DNA of 27,917 nt. Source: Palsa-1188 sp050010575. GTDB lineage: Bacteria > Bacillota > DSM-12270 > Thermacetogeniales > Thermacetogeniaceae. Location: the NCBI GenBank assembly GCA_050010575.1, contig JBEKKU010000014.1, positions 1-27,917 on the forward strand, written 5' to 3'. The stretch's first letter is position 1, and each line of letters opens with the position of its first letter. Of the stretch, positions 8,097 to 16,300 are shown one piece after another. Position numbers and translations under genes: made by a program. The notes under the pieces were generated by a model, which saw only the letters and a list, made by a program, of their open reading frames with translations, did not search any database and was not told the DNA's origin.

Positions 8097-9476
8097 ATGT
8101 TGAACTTTGAAGACAAAAGAGTGCTGGTTATCGGCATGGCCCGCAGCGGACAGGCGGTTACGCGCTGGCTGATCAGGCTGGGTGCCCGCGTGACCGGCGC
8201 CGATATCAAAGAGGAACAGGAGCTGGGCGAGGGGCTGACCGAGCTTAAAGGGCTCCCCGTTAAGCTGATCACCGACGGTTATCCGGACTTAAAGCAAGGT
8301 CTGTTCGACCTGGTAGTGATCAGTCCGGGAGTTCCTCCGACCATACCGCCGGTACAGGCGGCTGCCAGGCTGGGTGTTCCGATCTGGAGCGAGCTGGAAC
8401 TGGCAACCCGGTTTGTCCACGAGCCGATCATTGCGGTCACCGGTACCAACGGTAAGACCACCACCACAGCCCTCATCGGTTACATATTCCAGCAGGCCGG
8501 ACGCCAGGTGGTGGTAGCTGGCAACATCGGCCTGCCGGTCATTCAGGAAGTGGAGCGGGCGAAAGACCAGGGGATCGCGGTGGATGACTGGGTCTTGGAG
8601 GTCAGCTCCTTTCAACTGGAACACTGCTTCGATTTTCACCCGCACATCTCTGTCTTGTTGAACCTTACCCCGGACCACCTGGACCGGCATACCACTCTTG
8701 ACGAGTATGGCCGGGTCAAGGCACGGATCTTTCAGAATCAGGGCCCGGAGGATTTTGCTGTGTTAAACCTGGACGACCCCTGGGTGGCAGCCAACATCCA
8801 CGGCCTGTCAGCCCGGGAGTGCTGGTTTTCGACAAGACAGGTACCGGCCGCGGGGGTTGGTGTGGCCGACGGCAACATCGTCTACGACAGCCACCGCGTT
8901 AGAAAGATCCTCTGCCCGGTGCAGGATGTGCGCATCCCGGGGCAACACAATCTGGAAAACGCCCTGGCTGCCGTGACGGTGGCATTATTGGCCGGGGCCG
9001 CCCCTGAAGCCATCGCGGCAGCCCTATCCAGCTTTCCGGGAGTGCCGCACCGGCTGGAACCGGTGGCGGTGATCGGTGGCGTAAAGTATGTCAACGACTC
9101 CAAGGGAACCAACCCGGAATCAGTGTTGAAGGCCCTGGATTCCTACCAGGAACCGATCATCCTGATCGCCGGAGGCAGGCCCAAGGGGAGTGACTTTACC
9201 GAGCTGGCCAAGCGGATTAAGAGCAGGGTCAAGGCACTGATCCTGCTGGGCCAGGCCGCTCCGCAGATCGAGCAGGCGGTGCGGGCAGCCGGGTACGCGG
9301 CGATCTGGAATGAAAAAGATCTTGACGGTTGTGTCAACACTGCAGCCCGGCTGGCTGTGCCAGGTGACCTGGTCCTGCTGTCTCCTGCCTGTGCCAGTTG
9401 GGATATGTTTCGCGATTATGAGCAGAGAGGCGATCTCTTCAAAAAGCTGGTGCTTGGTCTTGGTTCTCCGATTTGA
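8097..9476 (+). CDS. murD: UDP-N-acetylmuramoylalanine--D-glutamate ligase MurD
   Basis: A 459-residue cytoplasmic Mur ligase that adds D-glutamate to UDP-MurNAc-L-Ala. An N-terminal Rossmann-like region (VLVIGMARSGQAVTR) is followed by the ATP loop GTNGKTTTT with K120, LEVSSFQLE and NLTPDHLDRH. The C-terminal ligase domain contains VNDSKGTNPES. The frame is open from GTG 8091, but ATG 8097 is preferred because AGGAG at 8085-8089 lies seven bases before it. The 118-base upstream gap with a heptad repeat is unusual in this otherwise compact cluster. Confidence 0.95.
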   Translation: MLNFEDKRVLVIGMARSGQAVTRWLIRLGARVTGADIKEEQELGEGLTELKGLPVKLITDGYPDLKQGLFDLVVISPGVPPTIPPVQAAARLGVPIWSELELATRFVHEPIIAVTGTNGKTTTTALIGYIFQQAGRQVVVAGNIGLPVIQEVERAKDQGIAVDDWVLEVSSFQLEHCFDFHPHISVLLNLTPDHLDRHTTLDEYGRVKARIFQNQGPEDFAVLNLDDPWVAANIHGLSARECWFSTRQVPAAGVGVADGNIVYDSHRVRKILCPVQDVRIPGQHNLENALAAVTVALLAGAAPEAIAAALSSFPGVPHRLEPVAVIGGVKYVNDSKGTNPESVLKALDSYQEPIILIAGGRPKGSDFTELAKRIKSRVKALILLGQAAPQIEQAVRAAGYAAIWNEKDLDGCVNTAARLAVPGDLVLLSPACASWDMFRDYEQRGDLFKKLVLGLGSPI

Positions 9477-9484
9477 AGTAGGCT

Positions 9485-9501
9485 CTGAAGCTTCGCTTCA
9501 G
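9485..9501. repeat. Short perfect inverted repeat between murD and ftsW
   Basis: CTGAAGC at 9485-9491 and GCTTCAG at 9495-9501 are perfect inverted repeats around a three-base TTC loop. The hairpin sits 29 bases before the ftsW start, with a GGCGCGCC palindrome next to it. No T-run follows, so it is unlikely to terminate. It could influence mRNA stability or be a remnant repeat. Confidence 0.5.
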
Positions 9502-9530
9502 GCGCGCCTGCGCACTAAGGAGGTGCGACC

Positions 9531-10631
9531 GTGAAACCGTACAAACAGCCACCTGACTTCGTACTCTTTTTGGACATCCTGGTGCTGCTTACCATCGGCA
9601 TTATCATGGTTTTTAGCTCGAGTTTTGTAACGGCGCAAACTACTTACGGCGATGGTTTTTACTTTCTGAAGCGCCAACTGCTCTGGGCACTGGTGGGAAT
9701 CTTCGGCATGATCGCTCTGATGCGCATCGATTACCGGCTTTACAAAAAATGGGCCAAACCTTTTTTCCTGGTGGCGATCCTGCTCTTGATCATCGTACTG
9801 ATCCCCGGTGTGGGGATCAAGATCAACGGAGCCCGGCGCTGGCTGGGCACGGAGGCCCTCCGCTTCCAGCCCTCCGAGGTGGCCAAGCTGGCCCTGGTAC
9901 TGTTTCTGGCCCGGTATCTCTCGGCGAATCAGAATAGCAGCAAGCAGTTTATCAAGGGTTTTGCCGTGCCCCTGCTGTTGGTCGGCCTGGTTTGCGGTTT
10001 AATGTTGCTGCAGCCGGACCTGGGGACGGCGGTCACCATCGCCCTGACCTCCTGCCTGATGATCCTGGCGTCAGGCGCTCGCAAGACTCACCTGGTGGGC
10101 CTCGCCCTGCTAGGGGTGGTCCTACTGGGGGTGGCCATCGCGGTGGCGCCGTACCGCCTGGCCCGGTTCACCGCTTTTCTCAATCCCTGGGCTGACCCCC
10201 TGGGGAACGGGTTTCAGACCATCCAGTCCCTTTACGCCATTGGATCGGGGAGGCTTTTTGGCATGGGGCTGGGGATGGGCCGGCAGAAGTTCCTGTATCT
10301 GCCCGAGGTGCAGACAGACTTTATCTACGCCGTGATCGGCGAGGAATTGGGCTTTATCGGGGCTATTTTTGTGCTGCTGTTGTTTTTTGTGTTCATGTGG
10401 CGAGGATTGAAGATCGCCCTGAAGGTGCCGGATACTTTTGCTTCTCTGACCGCGGTAGGCATCACCATCAACGTGGTGTTGCAGGCATTCATCCACATTG
10501 GTGTAGTTACCGGCTCGCTGCCGGTCAAGGGGATTACGCTGCCCTTCATCAGCTATGGCGGCTCTTCTCTAACCTTGACTTTATTGATGATCGGAATATT
10601 GTTAAACATCTCACATTATGCAGAGGAATAG
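9531..10631 (+). CDS. ftsW: SEDS peptidoglycan glycosyltransferase FtsW/SpoVE
   Basis: A 366-residue polytopic membrane protein of the SEDS family, which polymerises lipid II into glycan strands with a partner class B PBP. Visible signatures are GARRWLG, FQPSEVAKLALVLFLA, and the loop LPEVQTDFIYAVIGEELG in which D263 corresponds to the catalytic aspartate of the family. The C-terminal LPFISYGGSSL is typical. The GTG at 9531 follows AAGGAGG at 9517-9523. FtsW (division) and SpoVE (spore cortex) are close paralogs; only one SEDS gene is in this cluster, so the name is by family. Its likely PBP partner starts at 1921. Confidence 0.94.
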   Translation: MKPYKQPPDFVLFLDILVLLTIGIIMVFSSSFVTAQTTYGDGFYFLKRQLLWALVGIFGMIALMRIDYRLYKKWAKPFFLVAILLLIIVLIPGVGIKINGARRWLGTEALRFQPSEVAKLALVLFLARYLSANQNSSKQFIKGFAVPLLLVGLVCGLMLLQPDLGTAVTIALTSCLMILASGARKTHLVGLALLGVVLLGVAIAVAPYRLARFTAFLNPWADPLGNGFQTIQSLYAIGSGRLFGMGLGMGRQKFLYLPEVQTDFIYAVIGEELGFIGAIFVLLLFFVFMWRGLKIALKVPDTFASLTAVGITINVVLQAFIHIGVVTGSLPVKGITLPFISYGGSSLTLTLLMIGILLNISHYAEE

Positions 10632-10642
10632 AGGAAGCCAGT

Positions 10643-11812
10643 ATGCGTGTCATGATCACAGGCGGGGGAACCGGTGGCCACCTCTATCCGGCCCTTGCTG
10701 TTGCTGAGCAGTTGCAGGAGCAGGACCCTGACGGCCGGATTCTCTTCGTTGGTACTGAGGATGGGTTGGAATCTACGGTAGTGCCGGCCCGGGGTTTTGC
10801 CTTTCATCCTGTTTCCGCGGTCAAGTGGCCGCGCCAATTATCGGCACCGGCCTTTGCTTTTTTGCCCTCATTATGGCGGGGATACCGCCAGAGCCTGGCT
10901 GTAATCCGGGAGTGGCATCCCCAGGCTGTCTTTGCTACCGGGGGCTATGTATCGGTACCACTGGCCATGGCTGCAGTGCGGTTGTGCATACCCCTATTTC
11001 TCCATGAACAGAATACGGTTCCGGGGATGGCCAACCGCTTATTGTCCCGCTGGGCGCGTGCGGTATTTCTGACCTTTCCGGTACAGGATGGCAAGCTGGC
11101 TGGAACGGCCAGGGTCATTCATACCGGTTTGCCGATTCGCCAGGAGATCCTGAAGGTCACCAGGCCGGATGGTCTGAACTATTTACACCTGGATCCGGGA
11201 CTGCTGACCGTGCTGGTCACGGGAGGCAGCAGGGGGGCCAGGCGCATCAACCAGGTGATGTTGGAAGTCTACCGGATGCTGGCAGAGAGTGAACACCGGC
11301 CGCTGCAGTTTGTGCATCTGACAGGCAGGGTGGAGTATGGGGCATTATGCCAGCAGATGGCAGAGCAGGGAATAAATGAAGGTAAAGTTGGAAAAATAGT
11401 GATGAAGCCGTATCTCGAGGAGATGGAGTATGGATTGGCAGTTGCCGATCTGGTGATCAGCCGTGCCGGCGCAGCCACAATAGCTGAACTGACAGCCCTG
11501 GGGATACCGGCAATTCTGATTCCGTACCCCTATGCAGCGGGCAACCATCAATATCAAAACGCCTTGCATCTCACCAAAGAGGAGGCCGCAGTACTGATCC
11601 CGGAATCGGAGCTGACTCCGGAGCGACTGTTTGAGCAACTGCAGCAAATAATCGGAGACGATGCCCGGCGACAAGGCATGGGCCTGGCTGCACGCCGCTT
11701 GGGCAGGCCACAGGCGGGTGAGATCATTGCCCGTACCATCCTGAAGGCTGGCCGCGGCTTCCGTACAAGGCGGCAGAAGCAGATAGTAACCTCCGAAAAG
11801 AGCGAGACATAG
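10643..11812 (+). CDS. murG: UDP-GlcNAc:lipid I N-acetylglucosaminyltransferase MurG
   Basis: A 389-residue GT-B glycosyltransferase at the inner membrane face that converts lipid I to lipid II. The glycine-rich loop GGGTGGH at residues 7-13 and a second loop VTGGSRGARRIN bind the lipid acceptor side. The C-terminal donor site shows the family pattern SRAGAATIAELTALG and PYPYAAGNHQYQNA. The open frame reaches back into ftsW, but ATG 10643 with AGAGGAAG at about 10630-10637 gives the normal N terminus. It ends one base before an in-frame ATG for murC at 11814. Confidence 0.95.
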   Translation: MRVMITGGGTGGHLYPALAVAEQLQEQDPDGRILFVGTEDGLESTVVPARGFAFHPVSAVKWPRQLSAPAFAFLPSLWRGYRQSLAVIREWHPQAVFATGGYVSVPLAMAAVRLCIPLFLHEQNTVPGMANRLLSRWARAVFLTFPVQDGKLAGTARVIHTGLPIRQEILKVTRPDGLNYLHLDPGLLTVLVTGGSRGARRINQVMLEVYRMLAESEHRPLQFVHLTGRVEYGALCQQMAEQGINEGKVGKIVMKPYLEEMEYGLAVADLVISRAGAATIAELTALGIPAILIPYPYAAGNHQYQNALHLTKEEAAVLIPESELTPERLFEQLQQIIGDDARRQGMGLAARRLGRPQAGEIIARTILKAGRGFRTRRQKQIVTSEKSET

Positions 11813-11876
11813 AATGTTGGTGCGAATAAGTTTGAAAATGGACGATAAAGTGCACATTGAGGGAGGAGATGGAAAA

Positions 11877-13247
11877 TTGCAGGATAATTGGTATCATTTC
11901 ATCGGGATCGGGGGCACGGGCATGAGCGGGCTTGCCAAGATTATGCTGGAACTGGGCAAGCGCGTGAGCGGCTCCGACCTGGTGCCTTCTGCCAATGTTA
12001 AACGCTTGGTCGAAATGGGGGCGCAGATCTCTATTGGCCACGCGGCGGGAAATATTCATCCGGATGTGGACAATGTGGTCGTCTCTTCAGCGATTCCTCC
12101 CTCCAACGAAGAGTTAGACGCTGCCCGCGGTTTGGGCATCAATGTGATCAGCAGGGGTGAACTGTTGGCCCAGTTGATGAGAGAAGCCAAGGGCATAGCC
12201 ATTGTCGGGGCTCATGGCAAGACTACCACCAGCTCGATGATCTCGCTCCTGCTTTCCGCCAATGGCCTCGATCCCACTTTCATCATCGGCGGAGAGGTTC
12301 ATGACATGGGCGGCAATGCCAAACTGGGTACTGGAGAATACCTGGTGGCAGAAGCGGACGAAAGCGATGGCTCCTTTTTGAAGTTGGAGCCCTATGGAGC
12401 GGTGATTACCAATATAGACAACGATCACCTGGATTATTATAAAAATCTTACCACCATGAAGCGGGCCTTCCAGCAGTTTCTTAACCAGGTCAGGCCCGGT
12501 GGCTTTACGGTGCTGTGTGCCGACAACGAGCATGTGCGCAGTCTCGACCCCGGTCAAAACGAGTCCATCAGCTACGGTTTGTCCGGCGAACCGGCGTATA
12601 AAGCTATTAACGTGGCCCGCAACGAATTCAGTACCACGGCCGAGGTGCTGCTCCGCGGACGCCCGCTGGGCCAACTGACCCTGGCAGTGCCTGGAGTACA
12701 TAATGTTCTGAATGCACTGGCGGCAGTCGCGGTGGGCATGCGCCTGGGTCTGACTTTTGACCAGTGCGCCGCCGCCCTGGCCACTTTCAAGGGCGCCCAA
12801 CGGCGATTTCAACTGGTGGCGCAGCTTGACGGCATCAAGATCGTTGACGATTACGCCCACCACCCCACGGAGATCAGGGCGTTATTCAGGGCCAGCGAGG
12901 GCATCAGGTGCCACCGGACGATCGCCGTGTTCCAACCTCATCGCTATACCCGGACTCAATTTCTCCAGGAGGAGTTTGGCGGGGCATTTCAGGGGGCGGA
13001 CGTGGTCATCGTCACCGATATTTACTCAGCGGGGGAACAGCCGATTGAAGGGGTAACCGCTGACCTGATCGTCAAAGCCCTGCAGAGGAATGGGAAGGAA
13101 GTCATCTTTATGAGGCGCCTCGATGACGTGGTGGAGTACCTCAGAAACCAGATCAGATCGGGGGACCTGGTACTGACCATCGGCGCCGGCAATGTCTGGA
13201 CTGTCGGCAAGAATCTTGCCAAGGCGCTGGAGCGCACTGTCCAATGA
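11877..13247 (+). CDS. murC: UDP-N-acetylmuramate--L-alanine ligase MurC
   Basis: A 456-residue Mur ligase that adds L-alanine to UDP-MurNAc, the first step of stem-peptide synthesis. WYHFIGIGGTGMSGLA opens the N-terminal UDP-binding domain. The ATP loop is GAHGKTTTSS with K115, and the ligase domain has DDYAHHPTEIRA and FQPHRYTRT. I choose TTG 11877 because GGGAGGAG at 11861-11868 stands eight bases before it and the family starts close to the YHFIGI motif. In-frame ATGs at 11814 and 11838 would add 21 or 13 residues and have no good ribosome-binding site. The stop overlaps the murB ATG by four bases. Confidence 0.93.
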   Translation: MQDNWYHFIGIGGTGMSGLAKIMLELGKRVSGSDLVPSANVKRLVEMGAQISIGHAAGNIHPDVDNVVVSSAIPPSNEELDAARGLGINVISRGELLAQLMREAKGIAIVGAHGKTTTSSMISLLLSANGLDPTFIIGGEVHDMGGNAKLGTGEYLVAEADESDGSFLKLEPYGAVITNIDNDHLDYYKNLTTMKRAFQQFLNQVRPGGFTVLCADNEHVRSLDPGQNESISYGLSGEPAYKAINVARNEFSTTAEVLLRGRPLGQLTLAVPGVHNVLNALAAVAVGMRLGLTFDQCAAALATFKGAQRRFQLVAQLDGIKIVDDYAHHPTEIRALFRASEGIRCHRTIAVFQPHRYTRTQFLQEEFGGAFQGADVVIVTDIYSAGEQPIEGVTADLIVKALQRNGKEVIFMRRLDDVVEYLRNQIRSGDLVLTIGAGNVWTVGKNLAKALERTVQ

Positions 13248-14158
13248 ATTGGGAACAGCTAGCCCGGGATCTGCAAGCAGAGGTTGCCGGCAGGGTCATG
13301 GCCGGGGCTTCGATGAAACAGTATACCACCTGGCGTATCGGCGGCCCCGCAGACCTGCTGCTGATTCCTCAGGCAGAAGATGACGTGGTGGCAGCCCTGG
13401 AGTTTACCAGGCGGCATGACCTCCCGCTGACGGTGATCGGCAACGGCTCAAACCTGCTGGTCGGGGACAGCGGGATCAGGGGCCTGACCCTGAGGATCGG
13501 GGGAGGGCTACAGGAACTGCAGGTCGGAGAGAAGGAGATTGTGGCCGGCGCCGGGGTCTTTCTCCCGACCCTGTCTCGAGCGGCGTTGCGGGGTCATTTG
13601 AGCGGCCTGGAATTTGGGGGTGGTATTCCCGCCTCCCTGGGCGGCGCCCTGATCATGAATGCAGGCGCCTTTGGCCAATCCATCGGAGCGAGTGTCAGAT
13701 CGGTCGACACCATCGATTATAAGGGTGCCCGGCAGACCTGGAAGACCGCTGAGTTGGAATTTGATTACCGCTACTCAACCCTGCAATTGCAGGCTCTCAT
13801 TATCGTTAAGGCCAGTCTGGAACTGCAGCCAGCGAAACAGAAAGAGATTAGGGAGCGCTTTGAATACTATTTAGAGTACCGCAGCAGTCACCACCCGCTT
13901 GATCAACCTTCAGCGGGCAGCGTTTTCCGTAACCCGTCAGACCAACCGGCCGGACAACTGATCGAAATGGCGGGGTTGAAGGGGTTTCGGGTAGGAGACG
14001 CCCAGGTATCAGTCAAACACGCCAATTTTATAATGAACCTGGGAAGTGCTACGGCAACTCAGGTCAGAGCACTCATAGAGATTATTCGGGAACGAGTTTT
14101 GGCCCGGTTCGGCATCGACCTTGAAACTGAGGTGCGTGTGGTGGGGGAGGAAAGGTGA
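13244..14158 (+). CDS. murB: UDP-N-acetylenolpyruvoylglucosamine reductase MurB
   Basis: A 304-residue FAD- and NADPH-dependent reductase that converts enolpyruvyl-UDP-GlcNAc, the MurA product, to UDP-MurNAc. The FAD-binding segment includes GNGSNLLVGDSGIRG and GGGIPASLGGALIMNAGAFG. S226 in SAGSVFRNP corresponds to the proton-donating serine, and E296 near the C terminus (LETEV) to the catalytic glutamate. The length suits the short type II MurB form of Firmicutes. It overlaps murC through ATGA, indicating translational coupling, and is followed directly by murA. Confidence 0.96.
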   Translation: MNWEQLARDLQAEVAGRVMAGASMKQYTTWRIGGPADLLLIPQAEDDVVAALEFTRRHDLPLTVIGNGSNLLVGDSGIRGLTLRIGGGLQELQVGEKEIVAGAGVFLPTLSRAALRGHLSGLEFGGGIPASLGGALIMNAGAFGQSIGASVRSVDTIDYKGARQTWKTAELEFDYRYSTLQLQALIIVKASLELQPAKQKEIRERFEYYLEYRSSHHPLDQPSAGSVFRNPSDQPAGQLIEMAGLKGFRVGDAQVSVKHANFIMNLGSATATQVRALIEIIRERVLARFGIDLETEVRVVGEER

Positions 14159-14164
14159 GCTTGA

Positions 14165-15418
14165 GTGGAGCGGTTAATTATCACTGGTGGATCCAGGTTA
14201 AAAGGTGTTGTCACGATCAGCGGCGCCAAAAATGCAATTCTTCCCATTCTGGCAGCATCACTATTAAGTGAAAGCCCCCTGGTGCTGGAAGGCGTTCCCT
14301 GTCTGGATGACGTCAAGATCATGAAGGATGTATTGCAGGAGCTTGGCGTCAAGGTCAATTGGGATGGGGATATCATGGAGATCAACCCCTCAGGCATCAA
14401 TTCCACGGAGGTATCGCCTTCTTTGATGAGGATGATGCGCGCCTCCAACCTGGTGATGGGGGCCTTGCTGGGACGTTTTGGAAGAGCGCGGGTATCGCAA
14501 CCCGGAGGCTGCACCATCGGCACGCGGCCAATGGATCTCCACCTGAAGGGATTTATCGCCCTGGGGGCGGAAGTGGGCCAGAAGCACGGCTTTTTTGAGG
14601 TCAATTGCGCCAAGTTGGAGGGCGCGGAGATCCACCTGGACTTTCCTAGCGTCGGGGCTACGGAGAATATCATGATGGCTGCGGTCCTGGCCCAGGGAAC
14701 CACGATCATCCGCAATGCCGCCCGGGAGCCGGAGATCATCGATCTGCAAAACTTCCTGAACAAGTTGGGAGCGCAGATCAAGGGTGCTGGCTTGGATATC
14801 ATCCGCATCGACGGTGTTCCCAGGGTTGGACGGGAGATCAATTACCGGGTCATCCCTGACCGGATCGAAACCGGCACCTACATGGTGGCTGCCGCGGTGA
14901 CCAGGGGGGACATTCTGATCAGGAACACCATTCCGGAACACGTGGAGCCGATCACTGCCAAGTTGCGGGAGGCTGGGATAGAAATTAAAGAAAAAGAGGA
15001 CTGGATCCACGTGCGGGGCGTTGATCACTGGAATGCCCTGGACGTCCGGACCATGCCTTTCCCCGGCTTTCCGACCGACATGCAGGCCCAGATGATGGTT
15101 TTGCTCAGTCTGGCCAGGGGCACCAGCATCATTACCGAGAATATCTTCGAAAATCGTTTTCAGCACGTTGGGGAACTGCGACGGATGGGTGCCCTGATCC
15201 GGGTAGAGGGACGCAGCGCCGTGGTGGAGGGGGTGGAGCATCTGACCGGAGCGGTGGTGGAGGCCACCGACCTCAGGGCCGGAGCGGCCCTGGTGCTGGG
15301 AGGCCTGGCTTCGGACAACACCACCATCGTCGAGGGACTGCAGCATATCGACCGGGGCTATGAAAAACTGATATCAAAGCTTTGCATATTAGGGGCCAAG
15401 GTGCGCCGAGAGCCCTAA
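14165..15418 (+). CDS. murA: UDP-N-acetylglucosamine 1-carboxyvinyltransferase MurA
   Basis: A 417-residue EPSP-synthase-fold enzyme that transfers enolpyruvate from PEP to UDP-GlcNAc, the committed step of peptidoglycan synthesis. The substrate-binding K22-N23 pair lies in SGAKNA. C116 in PGGCTIGTRPMDLH is the cysteine that forms the PEP adduct and is the fosfomycin target, so this is a Cys-type (sensitive-type) enzyme. The start is GTG, after a purine-rich GGGGGAGGAAAGG at 14142-14154. Location between murB and ftsQ is found in several clostridial dcw clusters. Confidence 0.96.
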   Translation: MERLIITGGSRLKGVVTISGAKNAILPILAASLLSESPLVLEGVPCLDDVKIMKDVLQELGVKVNWDGDIMEINPSGINSTEVSPSLMRMMRASNLVMGALLGRFGRARVSQPGGCTIGTRPMDLHLKGFIALGAEVGQKHGFFEVNCAKLEGAEIHLDFPSVGATENIMMAAVLAQGTTIIRNAAREPEIIDLQNFLNKLGAQIKGAGLDIIRIDGVPRVGREINYRVIPDRIETGTYMVAAAVTRGDILIRNTIPEHVEPITAKLREAGIEIKEKEDWIHVRGVDHWNALDVRTMPFPGFPTDMQAQMMVLLSLARGTSIITENIFENRFQHVGELRRMGALIRVEGRSAVVEGVEHLTGAVVEATDLRAGAALVLGGLASDNTTIVEGLQHIDRGYEKLISKLCILGAKVRREP

Positions 15419-15444
15419 TCTTTTTATCCTGGGAGTGGACAAGC

Positions 15445-16236
15445 ATGGTCAATGCGCAACCGGTGGCCAGAAAACCCAGAAGGGCCAACCCGAGAGGCTA
15501 CCTGAGGCGGCTCAGGGTGATCCTGCTCGCCGCTTTTATTATTTATGCCTGCTATTATTTCAGCCAATCCCCCTTTTTCTCCATTCAAAAAGTCGAGGTT
15601 GCCGGGCAGAAGCACCTGTCCGCCGCCGAGATCATCAGGGTCAGCGGTCTGGGTACGGGGATCAATATCTTTCAGGTCAATCTTGACCAGGCTAAAAAAC
15701 GGCTGCTGGCCAACCCCTGGATCGAGAGCGCCGCCATACGGCGCAAACTTCCCCGGGCGATCCAGATCACCGTTAAGGAGCGGCAGCCAAGCGCCATCCT
15801 GCTGGCGGATCAGCGCTGGCTGGTGTTGGACCGCAACGGTGTCTGCATTGACTCTGTGAACTCCCTGCGCCTGTACAACCTGCCGATCATTACCGGGATC
15901 AAGCCTGACACCACGGACCCGGGCAAACTGGTCAGCGCCAACCCGCTCTTGCAGCCGGTCCTGGCAGCTCTGGACCTCGACGTGGAGAACTTTTTTTCCG
16001 AGGTCAACATTTCTGATGGCAACAATCTGGTAGCCTATACCAGGGATAGTGTTCCGGTGCTGCTCGGTAAGTGCGAGGACCTGCACTCCAAGCTAGTTAC
16101 AGCCCAATCTCTGATGGTAAATAATAGCATCTCCGGAGCGGTAGTGTACGTGGATCTCCGCTCTGCCCAGGTGCCGGCAGTCAAGTATCTGGAAACAGGC
16201 AACCAAAAAAACGAGAAATTGTTAAAGGGAGATTAA
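15445..16236 (+). CDS. ftsQ: Cell division protein FtsQ/DivIB
   Basis: A 263-residue bitopic division protein. A basic N terminus (KPRRANPRGYLRRLR) precedes one transmembrane segment at about residues 26-41. An extracytoplasmic POTRA domain follows (about 46-115, starting FFSIQKVEVAGQKHLSAAEI), then the FtsQ beta domain. It forms a complex with FtsL and DivIC and positions the FtsW/PBP synthase at the septum. The frame is open from 15382, but ATG 15445 with GGGAGTGG at 15431-15438 is the sensible start. It is followed by a 64-base AT-rich gap that may hold a promoter for ftsA-ftsZ. Confidence 0.92.
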   Translation: MVNAQPVARKPRRANPRGYLRRLRVILLAAFIIYACYYFSQSPFFSIQKVEVAGQKHLSAAEIIRVSGLGTGINIFQVNLDQAKKRLLANPWIESAAIRRKLPRAIQITVKERQPSAILLADQRWLVLDRNGVCIDSVNSLRLYNLPIITGIKPDTTDPGKLVSANPLLQPVLAALDLDVENFFSEVNISDGNNLVAYTRDSVPVLLGKCEDLHSKLVTAQSLMVNNSISGAVVYVDLRSAQVPAVKYLETGNQKNEKLLKGD

Positions 16237-16245
16237 ACATAAAAA

Positions 16246-16269
16246 GGGAAATATTAATTTTTGTTGAAT
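16246..16269 (+). promoter_or_regulatory. Candidate sigma-H-type promoter upstream of ftsA
   Basis: GGGAAAT at 16246-16252 matches six of seven bases of the sigma-H -35 element (AGGAWWW). It is followed by a 13-base spacer and GAAT at 16266-16269, the core of the sigma-H -10 element. In Bacillus subtilis ftsA-ftsZ is also read from a sigma-H promoter that boosts Z-ring formation at sporulation onset. The AT-rich gap stands out from the GC-rich genes around it. The match was made by eye and is short, so it remains a candidate. Confidence 0.4.
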
Positions 16270-16300
16270 TAGAATATAAACATCCGGTGGAGGTGCCAAT

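Noticed and set aside
9485..9501. The murD-ftsW hairpin as a terminator
   Set aside because: No T-run follows and it is inside a cluster that seems to be transcribed through.
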